From Caccousia sp900752115 (GTDB lineage: Bacteria > Bacillota > Clostridia > Oscillospirales > Acutalibacteraceae), in the NCBI GenBank assembly GCA_902472225.1, contig CABRNB010000031.1, positions 1 to 27,203 on the forward strand: a stretch of 27,203 nt of DNA, written 5' to 3'. Shown here piece after piece: positions 16,772-23,800 of the stretch; position 1 is the first letter of the stretch; each line of letters starts with the position of its first letter. The notes under the pieces were generated by a model that saw nothing but the letters and a program-made list of their open reading frames with translations, did no database searches and was not told the origin of the DNA. Made by a program: the position numbers and the translations under genes.

Positions 16772-17380
16772 ATGCGCAGAAGATTCAAAATCATTTTTTC
16801 GCTTCTCCTTGTCTGTCTGCTGCTTTGGGGCGGAAAATCGCTTCTTTCCTCCGGATACCGCTTTTTTCAGGAAATGCTCTATCCGGTTCGTTATGAGGAA
16901 ATTGTGGGAAAAGAAGCAAATGAATACGATCTCGATCCGGCGCTCGTGTATGCGGTGATCCGTGCGGAAAGCAGCTTTCGCGAGGAAGTGGTTTCCAATA
17001 AGGGAGCGTATGGCCTGATGCAGATTACAGAACCCACCTTTGAATGGCTGCAAACGAAGATGCAGGATAGTGAGACCTATACAGTGGAGGATCTGTACCG
17101 TCCTGAAGTGAACATCCGTTATGGCTGCAAACTTTTATCGATTCTTCTGGGGCAGTACAGTTCTACGGAAACGGCTCTGTGTGCGTATAATGCCGGTATG
17201 GGGCGTGTGGGAGAATGGCTGGCTGACGAGGCGTATTCCTCTGACGGAGTCACGCTGCATACTATCCCATACCCGGAAACTGAGAACTACGTAGCCGCTG
17301 TGATGGAGAATTACAGCGTCTACCAAGATCTATATCACTTTGATTGGAACGGAGGCACATTGCATGTCGAAAAAAAATGA
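16772..17380 (+). CDS. Lytic transglycosylase (SLT domain), membrane-anchored or secreted
   Basis: Cleaves the glycan strand of peptidoglycan to leave 1,6-anhydro ends. The 202 residues have a basic start and a hydrophobic signal/anchor (about 7-24), then a single SLT domain. In that domain lie VIRAESSFREEV with catalytic Glu66, NKGAYGLMQITEPT, NIRYGCKLLSILL, and ALCAYNAGMGRVGEW. Its ATG abuts the coaE stop with no gap. It is presumably coupled to coaE, with GGAGG inside the end of coaE as ribosome binding site. Its last 17 bases overlap the start of the M18 aminopeptidase gene. Confidence 0.93.
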   Translation: MRRRFKIIFSLLLVCLLLWGGKSLLSSGYRFFQEMLYPVRYEEIVGKEANEYDLDPALVYAVIRAESSFREEVVSNKGAYGLMQITEPTFEWLQTKMQDSETYTVEDLYRPEVNIRYGCKLLSILLGQYSSTETALCAYNAGMGRVGEWLADEAYSSDGVTLHTIPYPETENYVAAVMENYSVYQDLYHFDWNGGTLHVEKK

Positions 17381-18776
17381 AAAGAAAATGGACGCTAAAA
17401 AGCTGGCAAAGGAGCTTTTGATTCCTCGCTCCAGCGGTTTTAGCCAGGTGTCGGAGAAGGAGCTGGAAAAAGCAAACGAATTTTGCGAGTCTTACAAAAC
17501 CTTCCTGGACCAGTCCAAAACAGAGCGGGAAGCTGTGAAAACAGCGGTTGCTCTTGCGGAAAAAGAGGGATTCGTTGCGTTTGACGCATCCAAAAAGTAT
17601 AAGGCCGGAGACAAGGTGTATTATAACAATCGCGGCAAAGCGCTGATTCTCGCTATGATTGGTAAAAACGGCTGCAAGAACGGTGTGCGCATTGCTGCTG
17701 CACACATTGATTCTCCCCGTCTGGATCTGAAGCCGCATCCGTTGTATGAGCAGAATGAGCTGGCAATGTTCAAATCTCACTATTACGGTGGTATTAAAAA
17801 GTACCAGTGGACAGCGCTTCCGCTTTCCATGCACGGTTTCCTTGTAAAGAAGGATGGTTCCACTGTTGAAATCAGCGTAGGCGAGGAGCCTGGCGATCCG
17901 CAGTTCTGCGTCACGGATCTTCTCCCGCACCTGGCTTCTGAGCAGATGCAGAAGACGCTTGCAAAGGCTATTGAGGGTGAAAACCTTAATATTCTTGTTG
18001 GCAGCCGTCCGCTGGATTCCGATGAAGGCGATAACCTTGTTAAGCTGAATGTCATGCGGCTGCTGAATGAAAAATACGGAATTACCGAAGAAGACTTTGT
18101 CTCTGCAGATATCGAATTTGTACCGGCTTTCAAGGCTACGGATGTAGGATTTGACCGCAGCATGATTGGCGCCTATGGGCATGATGATCGTGTTTGCGCA
18201 TATCCTGCCGTGATGGCTGCTCTGGCTGTTGAAGCCCCGGAAGCCACCTGCCTGGCTGTACTTGCGGATCGTGAAGAAGTTGGAAGCGACGGAAATACCG
18301 GCCTTAATTCTGAGTTTATGCGCTATTTTATCGCCGATCTGGCCCAAATGGAGGGAATGGAGCCCCGTCATGTTCTGAGTCTCTCCAAGTGCTTCTCCGC
18401 TGACGTAAACGCGGCTTTTGATCCGACGTATGCTTCCGTCTATGAGTCCACAAACTCCTGCTATCTGAATGGAGGCGTCTGTGTTACCAAGTACACCGGA
18501 GCCCGCGGCAAGAGCGGTACCAGCGAAGCCTCCGCGGAGTTTATGGGTGAAGTTCGCGCACTGTTGGAAAAGAACGATGTTCTGTGGCAGACAGGTGAGC
18601 TTGGCAAGGTTGACGGCGGCGGCGGCGGAACTGTTGCCATGTATATCGCAAACCTCAATGTAGACGTCGTCGACATCGGCGTACCGGTTCTGTCCATGCA
18701 TGCCCCGTTTGAGATCATTTCCAAGCTGGACCTCTACATGACCTATAAAGCTTTCCGTGCGTTTTTTGAAAATTAA
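17364..18776 (+). CDS. M18 family metallo-aminopeptidase
   Basis: A cytosolic two-zinc aminopeptidase of the M18 family, whose members remove N-terminal acidic or hydrophobic residues from peptides. Visible motifs in the 470 residues are AAAHIDSPRLDLKPHP (metal His114), YGHDDRVCAYPA, LADREEVGSDGNTG with the catalytic Glu pair, DVNAAFDP, and the C-terminal SMHAPFEIISK with a metal His. The ATG at 17364 has GGAGG 8 bases upstream; an in-frame site at 17340 lacks support. It starts within the end of the transglycosylase gene and is the last gene of the operon, closed by a strong terminator. The exact substrate preference cannot be read from the sequence. Confidence 0.95.
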   Translation: MSKKNEKKMDAKKLAKELLIPRSSGFSQVSEKELEKANEFCESYKTFLDQSKTEREAVKTAVALAEKEGFVAFDASKKYKAGDKVYYNNRGKALILAMIGKNGCKNGVRIAAAHIDSPRLDLKPHPLYEQNELAMFKSHYYGGIKKYQWTALPLSMHGFLVKKDGSTVEISVGEEPGDPQFCVTDLLPHLASEQMQKTLAKAIEGENLNILVGSRPLDSDEGDNLVKLNVMRLLNEKYGITEEDFVSADIEFVPAFKATDVGFDRSMIGAYGHDDRVCAYPAVMAALAVEAPEATCLAVLADREEVGSDGNTGLNSEFMRYFIADLAQMEGMEPRHVLSLSKCFSADVNAAFDPTYASVYESTNSCYLNGGVCVTKYTGARGKSGTSEASAEFMGEVRALLEKNDVLWQTGELGKVDGGGGGTVAMYIANLNVDVVDIGVPVLSMHAPFEIISKLDLYMTYKAFRAFFEN

Positions 18777-18785
18777 GTAATGTAT

Positions 18786-18831
18786 AAAAAGGTGGGGACG
18801 TCCGAACAATTTCAGACGTCCCCACCTTTTT
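18786..18831. terminator. Strong terminator after the M18 peptidase gene
   Basis: AAAAAGGTGGGGACGTC pairs with GACGTCCCCACCTTTTT across a 12-base loop, a 17-bp perfect stem. T runs on both strands allow it to end the plus-strand operon and any minus-strand transcript from the remnant gene beyond. Confidence 0.95.
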
Positions 18832-18848
18832 ATGCAAAGTTCAAATTC

Positions 18849-19034
18849 TCATGAGAGTTTGTATTGAGAATGATACATAATTTCCTTTCCTCTGCATTTT
18901 GCAAACTCAATTTCCTTGCAAACCTGATTGCCGATATAGCCATGAATATCGACAACATAAATAGTGTCGGAAAATTAAATTTGCTGCATTTCCTTCTCAA
19001 ATTTCATGCTGCCGCACATGGTGACTGTCTTCAT
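18849..19034 (-). pseudogene. Decayed nucleoside 2-deoxyribosyltransferase-like gene with internal deletion
   Basis: A good ribosome binding site (GGAGGTG, 5 bases before the ATG at 19034) opens a frame that reads MKTVTMCGSMKFEKEMQQI and then meets a TAA at codon 20. The same frame continues with FSDTIYVVDIHGYIGNQV, CKEIEFAKCRGKEIMYHS and a TGA at 18849. The two pieces match, respectively, the N-terminus (VTxCGSMKF) and the C-terminus (DxxYVVDxxGYIGNxVxxEIEFA) of a small clostridial protein family related to nucleoside 2-deoxyribosyltransferases, normally about 100 residues by my recollection. The middle, roughly 40-60 residues, is missing. I read this as an in-frame deletion remnant. It fills most of the 393-base gap between the M18 gene and pyk. 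The family assignment rests on recalled motifs. Confidence 0.65.
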
Positions 19035-19091
19035 TTCTACACCTCCATCATTTTTTGTACGCTTCTCATCATGCACTGTCACCAATAAACA

Positions 19092-19125
19092 ATCAAGGCA
19101 CCTGAAGTCATTCAGATGCCTTGAT
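19092..19125 (-). terminator. Probable terminator of pyk
   Basis: An inverted repeat of 15-base arms (ATCAAGGCA...CTGAA with TTCAG...TGCCTTGAT, one mismatch) with a 4-base loop lies about 45 bases after the pyk stop. The downstream tract on the minus strand is TTGTTTATT, a weak T run. Confidence 0.7.
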
Positions 19126-19169
19126 ATAGAGCTTATACCGAACAGAAATTACAACAGTAAAAAGGGTTC

Positions 19170-20933
19170 TCAGCCGCCGCAGCACTTGTGGTTCGCTCCG
19201 TTAAAAACGATGCCTCGCGCAGCGTCCACGGTAACTGTTGTCCCACTCTTGAGCAGATGGGTGGCAGACTCCGCACCCACAATAACAGGCTTATCGAGGG
19301 CTAAACCAACAACGGCAGCATGCGAGTTTTCGCCTCCCTGCTCCGTTACAAGCCCCGCACAGGATTTAATAAGAGGGAGAATGCTGTTGTCTGTCTGCGG
19401 AATCACAAGAATATCGCCGGGCTTATATTCGCGGATCGCCTCCTCATTGGAAGAGCAAACGCAGAGGTTGGCGGAAACGCATCCGGAGCCAATGCCGATG
19501 CCGGAAACCAGTACATCACCGACAAGCTGAACCTTAAGCAGATTTGTAGTTCCCGAAATTCCCAGCGGGACGCCGGCTGTAATAACGCAGAGATCACCGT
19601 CTTTTACCAGATTTTCGTCTCTGGCTACATTGACAACATGATCAAACAGATCGTCCGTGTTTTTCTTTTCCTCCACCATAATCGGGATAACGCCCCAGGA
19701 AAGGTTCATCTGGCGCTGCACCTTGGGATCCGTTGTACCGCTGATGATGGGGCAGACAGGACGGTATTTGGAAATCATGCGAGCCGTTTTGCCGGATTTG
19801 GTAACCGTGATAATGGCTGCCGCACCGAGATCGTGCGCAGTTGTGCAGGTCGCATGGGAAATAGCAGAGGTTACATTGGGCTGCTCCTTCAGCTCACGGC
19901 GGCTGAAGCGCCTTTTATAGTCGATATCCTCCTCCGTGCGTTCCGCAATCCTGGACATCGTCTTGAGAGCCTGTACCGGATAATCTCCGGCCGCCGTCTC
20001 ACCGCTGAGCATAATGGCGCTGGTACCGTCATAAATGGCGTTAGCGACATCGGTGGATTCGGCACGGGTGGGACGCGGGTTTTTCATCATGGAATCCAGC
20101 ATCTGTGTAGCAGTGATTACCTGCAAACCGGCGTTGTATGCTTTATGAATCAGTTCCTTTTGAATAATGGGAATCTCTTCAAGCGCGATCTCTACGCCAA
20201 GATCGCCGCGGGCAACCATGATGCCGTCGGATACGCGAATAATTTCATCGATATTTTCGACGCCGTCGGAATTCTCAATTTTCGCAATAATTCGAATGTT
20301 GTGGCAATCGTGACGCTCAAGCTCCGCTTTCATGTCGAGAATATCCTGCGCCGTTCTGGTGAAGGAAGCAGCGATGAATTCAAAATCTTCCTGAACGGCA
20401 AAAGCAATATCCGCTTTGTCCTGTTCACTCAGGAAGGGGAGAGAGAGCTTGATGCCGGGAACGTTGATGCTCTTCCTGGCGGAAACAGGGCCTCCGTTGA
20501 TAACTGTACAAAGGATATCCGTATCTGTTGCGGAATCCACGCGCAGTTCAATCAAGCCGTCATCAATCAGAATTTTTGTGCCGGGAAAGACTTCCATCGG
20601 CAGTTTTGCAAAGGTGATGGCCGCGATTGTGTTGTCGCCTTCGATATCGCGCGAGGTCAGAGTAAAAGGTGCGCCGGCCTCAAGATACACCTTGGGCTCT
20701 TTAAAGCTCTTCAGACGAATTTCAGGCCCCTTGGTATCAAGCAGCAGGGCGATCGGGAGGTTCAGCTCCTCTCTCAGTTTCTTTACCTGATCCACACGAA
20801 CCTTCTGTTCTTCGTGCGTTTGATGGGAAAAATTCAGACGTGCAACATCCATGCCTGCAATCATAAGCTGGCGAAGGACGTCCCCTTTATCCGTAGAGGG
20901 GCCAAGGGTGCAAATAATCTTGGTTCTTCTCAT
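19170..20933 (-). CDS. pyk: Pyruvate kinase with C-terminal PEP-utilising-type domain
   Basis: Transfers the phosphate of phosphoenolpyruvate to ADP, the last step of glycolysis. The 587 residues are the long Bacillus-type form. The catalytic core starts RRTKIICTLGPSTD and has LDTKGPEIRL, FGTKILIDDG-like PGTKILIDDGLIEL, AKIENSDGVENIDEI, MVARGDLGVEI, ATQMLDSM and SGETAAGDYP. The allosteric C-domain follows. An added domain of about 110 residues contains EQGGENSHAAVVGLALDK, resembling the swivelling phosphohistidine domain of PEP synthase and PPDK. The protein ends in a Cys-Cys-Gly-Gly tail. AAGGGATGG precedes the ATG. It is transcribed alone from a promoter about 160 bases upstream, through a structured leader. 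Confidence 0.97.
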   Translation of the reverse strand: MRRTKIICTLGPSTDKGDVLRQLMIAGMDVARLNFSHQTHEEQKVRVDQVKKLREELNLPIALLLDTKGPEIRLKSFKEPKVYLEAGAPFTLTSRDIEGDNTIAAITFAKLPMEVFPGTKILIDDGLIELRVDSATDTDILCTVINGGPVSARKSINVPGIKLSLPFLSEQDKADIAFAVQEDFEFIAASFTRTAQDILDMKAELERHDCHNIRIIAKIENSDGVENIDEIIRVSDGIMVARGDLGVEIALEEIPIIQKELIHKAYNAGLQVITATQMLDSMMKNPRPTRAESTDVANAIYDGTSAIMLSGETAAGDYPVQALKTMSRIAERTEEDIDYKRRFSRRELKEQPNVTSAISHATCTTAHDLGAAAIITVTKSGKTARMISKYRPVCPIISGTTDPKVQRQMNLSWGVIPIMVEEKKNTDDLFDHVVNVARDENLVKDGDLCVITAGVPLGISGTTNLLKVQLVGDVLVSGIGIGSGCVSANLCVCSSNEEAIREYKPGDILVIPQTDNSILPLIKSCAGLVTEQGGENSHAAVVGLALDKPVIVGAESATHLLKSGTTVTVDAARGIVFNGANHKCCGG

Positions 20934-21021
20934 AGTGTTCCATCCCTTCTGTTTTTTTCACGACGAAAAGAGAAAAGAATGCCATAAAATACATGTAAAA
21001 CAAGGGCTGCTGTCGTTTCAA

Positions 21022-21076
21022 TTGCCCTGGACCGTTCTGCACGGGCAAAACTTGTCCCCCGCCGGGGTGCACAAGT
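21022..21076 (-). promoter_or_regulatory. Two hairpins in the pyk leader
   Basis: The 311-base gap between pyk and the divergent VanY-like gene holds no gene. The predicted pyk leader carries two adjacent inverted repeats. The first is ACTTGT/ACAAGT extended by CCCCG/CGGGG (21050-21076). The second is TTGCCC/GGGCAA (21022-21048). Neither ends in a T run on the minus strand, so they are not plain terminators. I do not recognise a known riboswitch. Confidence 0.45.
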
Positions 21077-21090
21077 ACAGTCCTTAGTAC

Positions 21091-21119
21091 ATGTTAACAT
21101 CAAACGGAAAAAAATGCAA
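21091..21119 (-). promoter_or_regulatory. Sigma A-type promoter of pyk
   Basis: On the minus strand TTGCAT (21114-21119) and TAACAT (21091-21096) are 17 bases apart. The predicted leader to the pyk ATG is about 150 bases. Confidence 0.6.
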
Positions 21120-21147
21120 GGCTGGCGTGAAATTTACGGTTTTTTCA

Positions 21148-21176
21148 TTGCAATCCAAGCGGTTCAGCGGTAAAAT
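21148..21176 (+). promoter_or_regulatory. Sigma A-type promoter of the VanY-like gene
   Basis: TTGCAA (21148-21153) and TAAAAT (21171-21176) are exactly 17 bases apart, about 70 bases before the gene start. It is divergent from the pyk promoter. Confidence 0.7.
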
Positions 21177-21244
21177 GAAACAAGTATCCATCCCCGTAAA
21201 ACGGCTTGACGGCAGGAAAACGGGTGAAAGGGGGTGAAGCTGGC

Positions 21245-22048
21245 ATGCGGAGAAACAAGCCGGAACGCATTGTGAAAAGCAAAGTCAATTGGAAAAAGCG
21301 CAGTCAGGTGAACCGGCTTCATCTCATATTGACATTTCTGGCGATTGCTATTTTTTTCTCCGTTGCAGCCGGGATTGTTCTGGCGTTTATCCAGATTTAC
21401 GATCCCTTTGGAGAACCGGAGCCGGAATCGTCCGTCCCTGTGATTTCTTCCTCTGCTTCGTCCGAAGAAGATAGCCTTCCTGTTTACGACAATAGCTTCA
21501 ACCTTGTTCTGGCAAACTCGAATCAAGCTCTTCCCGATACCTTTGCTTCTCAGCTGACGGAATTTGATGGTATCACGGTAGATGAAAGGATCGTACCGGT
21601 GCTGGAACGCATGATACAGGACGCGGCAGCGGACGGCGTTACTTTGACGGTTGTCAGCGGGTATCTGAGCGCTGAGGAACAGGATGCAGAATTCTCAAGA
21701 CGTGTGGAGGAGCTGATGGCCAGCGGATACACACGTGTGCGTGCGGAGGACTCTGTGCAGAGCTCCTTTGGGCGCGGAGGCTACAGTGAGAATCAGACAG
21801 GTTTGACGGTGGAGTTTTCCTCGGAAGAGGAAGATTTCGCATCCAGCGAAGCCTCCCGCTGGCTTACAAAGTATTCTATTTTATATGGTTTCGTGCTTCG
21901 CTTTCCCCAAGGAAGCGAGGATGAAACAGGCAGGGAATACGATCCGGCCCGATATCGTTATGTAGGGACCCAGAATGCTGAAAGGATGCGGCAGCTTTCC
22001 ATGTGCCTGGAAGAATATGCCGCTTATATAGAAAAGCAGCAAAGCTAA
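21245..22048 (+). CDS. VanY-like membrane-anchored protein with a destroyed metal site (probable pseudoenzyme)
   Basis: A 267-residue paralogue of the VanY protein at 8319-9104. It has the same plan: a basic start, one membrane segment (about residues 29-50), an acidic Ser-rich linker, and an M15B-like domain. The fold-level landmarks are kept (VVSGYLSAEEQ, GYSENQTGLTVEF, YGFVLRFP, RYRYVG, AERMRQLSMCLEE). The catalytic residues are not: ligand His becomes Asn183, ligand Asp becomes Glu190, catalytic Glu becomes Asp233, third ligand His becomes Arg236, and Arg in SGYRS becomes Leu. The frame is intact over its full length and has its own promoter and a good ribosome binding site (AAGGGGGTGA), so it is probably expressed. 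A binding or scaffolding role in the cell wall is inference. Confidence 0.85.
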   Translation: MRRNKPERIVKSKVNWKKRSQVNRLHLILTFLAIAIFFSVAAGIVLAFIQIYDPFGEPEPESSVPVISSSASSEEDSLPVYDNSFNLVLANSNQALPDTFASQLTEFDGITVDERIVPVLERMIQDAAADGVTLTVVSGYLSAEEQDAEFSRRVEELMASGYTRVRAEDSVQSSFGRGGYSENQTGLTVEFSSEEEDFASSEASRWLTKYSILYGFVLRFPQGSEDETGREYDPARYRYVGTQNAERMRQLSMCLEEYAAYIEKQQS

Positions 22049-22123
22049 GAGGTTTTCCTTCACGTTCAGCCGGCTTTCGGTCTGTGCGCTGAAGAGAAGC
22101 AAAAAAGCAGAGGTGTCAGAAGT

Positions 22124-23254
22124 TTGTATCAATTGAAAAAGATGTGCTCATCGGCGCGCAGAGGCGAGTTTCATACGCCGCACGGCGTGATCCAGATGCC
22201 GGCTTTCATGAATGTAGCAACAGCCGGCGCTATCAAAGGGGCTGTTTCCGCTCTTGATTTGAAGAATCTGAAGTGTCAGGTGCAGCTATGCAATACATAT
22301 CATCTGCATCTGAGACCTGGCGATGAAATTGTAAAGCAGCTGGGTGGTCTTCATCGTTTCACCCGGTGGGACGGTCCCATTCTGACAGACAGGGGCGGTT
22401 TTCAGGTTTTTTCCCTTGCCAAGCTGCGCAATATCAGGGAAGAGGGGGTGACATTCGCCTCTCATATCGATGGTCACAAAATTTTCATGGGTCCGGAGGA
22501 AAGCATGCAAATCCAGTCGCATCTTGCTTCCACCATTGCAATGGCCTTCGATGAATGTATTGAAAATCCGGCAGAATACCGTTATGTCAAAAATTCCTGC
22601 GATCGAACGGCTCGCTGGCTGCATCGATGCAAAGCGGAGATGGATCGCCTCAACGCTTTGCCGGATACCATCAATCCCCGGCAGATGCTGTTCGGTATCA
22701 ACCAGGGGAGCACCTATGAGGATTTGCGTATTGAGCATATGCGAAAGATTCGGGAGTTGGATTTGGATGGCTATGCCATCGGCGGCTTGGCGGTAGGGGA
22801 AAGTGCGGAAGAAATGTACCGCATCATCGAAGCAGTGGAACCGGAAATGCCAAAGGATAAGCCCCGGTATCTGATGGGAGTCGGAACGCCGGTTAATATT
22901 CTGGAGGCGGTACGGCGCGGCGTTGATCTGTTCGATTGTGTTATGCCTACAAGAAACGCCCGGCATGGCCACGCGTTCACCTGGCAGGGAATTCGGAATA
23001 TGATGAATGCAAAGTACACTCTTGACGAATCTCCGCTTGATCCGGAATGCGATTGCCCGGTCTGTCAATCGTTTACCAGGGCCTACATTCATCATCTCTT
23101 TAAAAGCGGTGAAATGCTGGGAATGCGCCTGTGCGTGATGCACAACATTTATTTCTATAATACATTGCTGGAGCGGATCCGTCAGGCGCTTGACGCGGAT
23201 GAGTTCGAAGGGTTCTATGCGAAATATGTGCCAATTTTGGGCGTTAGAATCTAA
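22124..23254 (+). CDS. tgt: tRNA-guanine transglycosylase (queuosine pathway)
   Basis: Exchanges G34 of GUN-anticodon tRNAs for a 7-deazaguanine (preQ1 or queuine). The 376 residues show TDRGGFQVFSLAKLR with Asp89, FDECIENP, INQGSTYEDLR, GGLAVGES, the nucleophile Asp271 in LFDCVMPTRNARHG, and a zinc site C309-x-C311-x2-C314 with His340. The TTG at 22124 has AGAGGTG 8 bases upstream. The residue after Asp89 is Arg, where the family motif is TDSGGFQVFS; a one-base change (AGG for AGT/AGC) would explain it. No queA or preQ1 synthesis genes lie nearby, so either they are elsewhere or the base is salvaged. It is followed by yajC, a common arrangement, though yajC has its own promoter. Confidence 0.94.
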   Translation: MYQLKKMCSSARRGEFHTPHGVIQMPAFMNVATAGAIKGAVSALDLKNLKCQVQLCNTYHLHLRPGDEIVKQLGGLHRFTRWDGPILTDRGGFQVFSLAKLRNIREEGVTFASHIDGHKIFMGPEESMQIQSHLASTIAMAFDECIENPAEYRYVKNSCDRTARWLHRCKAEMDRLNALPDTINPRQMLFGINQGSTYEDLRIEHMRKIRELDLDGYAIGGLAVGESAEEMYRIIEAVEPEMPKDKPRYLMGVGTPVNILEAVRRGVDLFDCVMPTRNARHGHAFTWQGIRNMMNAKYTLDESPLDPECDCPVCQSFTRAYIHHLFKSGEMLGMRLCVMHNIYFYNTLLERIRQALDADEFEGFYAKYVPILGVRI

Positions 23255-23268
23255 TTCGTAATTAATGC

Positions 23269-23297
23269 TTGCAAGAGACGGTAAATCTTGTTATACT
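23269..23297 (+). promoter_or_regulatory. Sigma A-type promoter of yajC
   Basis: TTGCAA (23269-23274) and TATACT (23292-23297) are 17 bases apart, about 50 bases before the yajC start and 15 bases after the tgt stop. Confidence 0.8.
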
Positions 23298-23347
23298 ATA
23301 CCTGTCGCAATTTACTATACTAAATTTTATAAGGGGATTGTTTTGCC

Positions 23348-23701
23348 ATGAATCGCTATTTTATGTTGCTCGACGCCGCAGCCTCAACGACCGATGCCTC
23401 TGCTGAGATGGGAGTCGGCAGCATGTTGCTGATGCTGCTTCCTTATGCGTTGATCATTGTCGCCCTGTATTTTATCATGATTCGTCCGCAGTCCAAGAAA
23501 CGGAAAAAGGAAGAGGCCATGCGTAAGGGCGCTCAGATCGGTGATGAGATTACAACAATCGGAGGTATTACCGGCCGCATTGTCAGCATCAAGGAAGAGA
23601 ATGAAACGCTTGTCATCGAAACCGGCACGGATCGCAGCAAAATTCGTATCAAAAGATGGGCCATTGGAAGCGTGGATACGATTCACGACGACGCGGAATA
23701 A
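23348..23701 (+). CDS. yajC: Preprotein translocase subunit YajC
   Basis: A small inner-membrane accessory protein that associates with SecDF and SecYEG. The 117 residues have a short exposed N-terminus, one membrane helix (about residues 24-45, MLLMLLPYALIIVALYFIM), the signature IRPQSKKRKKEEAMRKG, and the family core GDEITTIGGITGRIVSI. AAGGGGATT lies about 9 bases before the ATG. secD and secF, often next to yajC, are not adjacent here. The following gene encodes a TIGR04086 membrane protein, an arrangement usual in Clostridia. Confidence 0.95.
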   Translation: MNRYFMLLDAAASTTDASAEMGVGSMLLMLLPYALIIVALYFIMIRPQSKKRKKEEAMRKGAQIGDEITTIGGITGRIVSIKEENETLVIETGTDRSKIRIKRWAIGSVDTIHDDAE

Positions 23702-23747
23702 CCAGCGGGACATTCCATCTGTATCCTTCTTTATATAAGGAATAATC

Positions 23748-23800
23748 AAAATCCTTCTTGAATATCATTTTCACAAATGATATTTGAGGAGGATTTTTTT
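23748..23800 (+). promoter_or_regulatory. 23-bp terminator-like hairpin that contains the ribosome binding site of the next gene
   Basis: The left arm (23748-23770, starting AAAATCCTTCTTG) pairs along its whole length with the right arm (23775-23797, ending GAGGAGGATTTT). There are 8 and 10 Watson-Crick pairs at the ends, and in the centre two standard pairs and three G-T wobbles. The loop is TCAC. The right arm runs into a stretch of seven Ts that ends at the base before the ATG of the TIGR04086 gene. The shape is that of a rho-independent terminator for yajC, yet the Shine-Dalgarno GAGGAGG (23786-23792) lies inside the 3' arm and would be buried when it folds. Confidence 0.75.

Noticed and set aside
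17262..18809. 515-codon minus-strand frame opposite the M18 peptidase
   Set aside because: Shadow of a well-supported gene; the frame runs into the terminator arm and has no start site support.
18864..19088. 74-codon plus-strand frame after the M18 terminator
   Set aside because: No ribosome binding site; it is the complement of the minus-strand gene remnant, which shows family motifs.
19320..20987. 555-codon plus-strand open frame opposite pyruvate kinase
   Set aside because: A mirror frame of pyk; pyk has all catalytic motifs and a promoter, while the antisense product resembles nothing.
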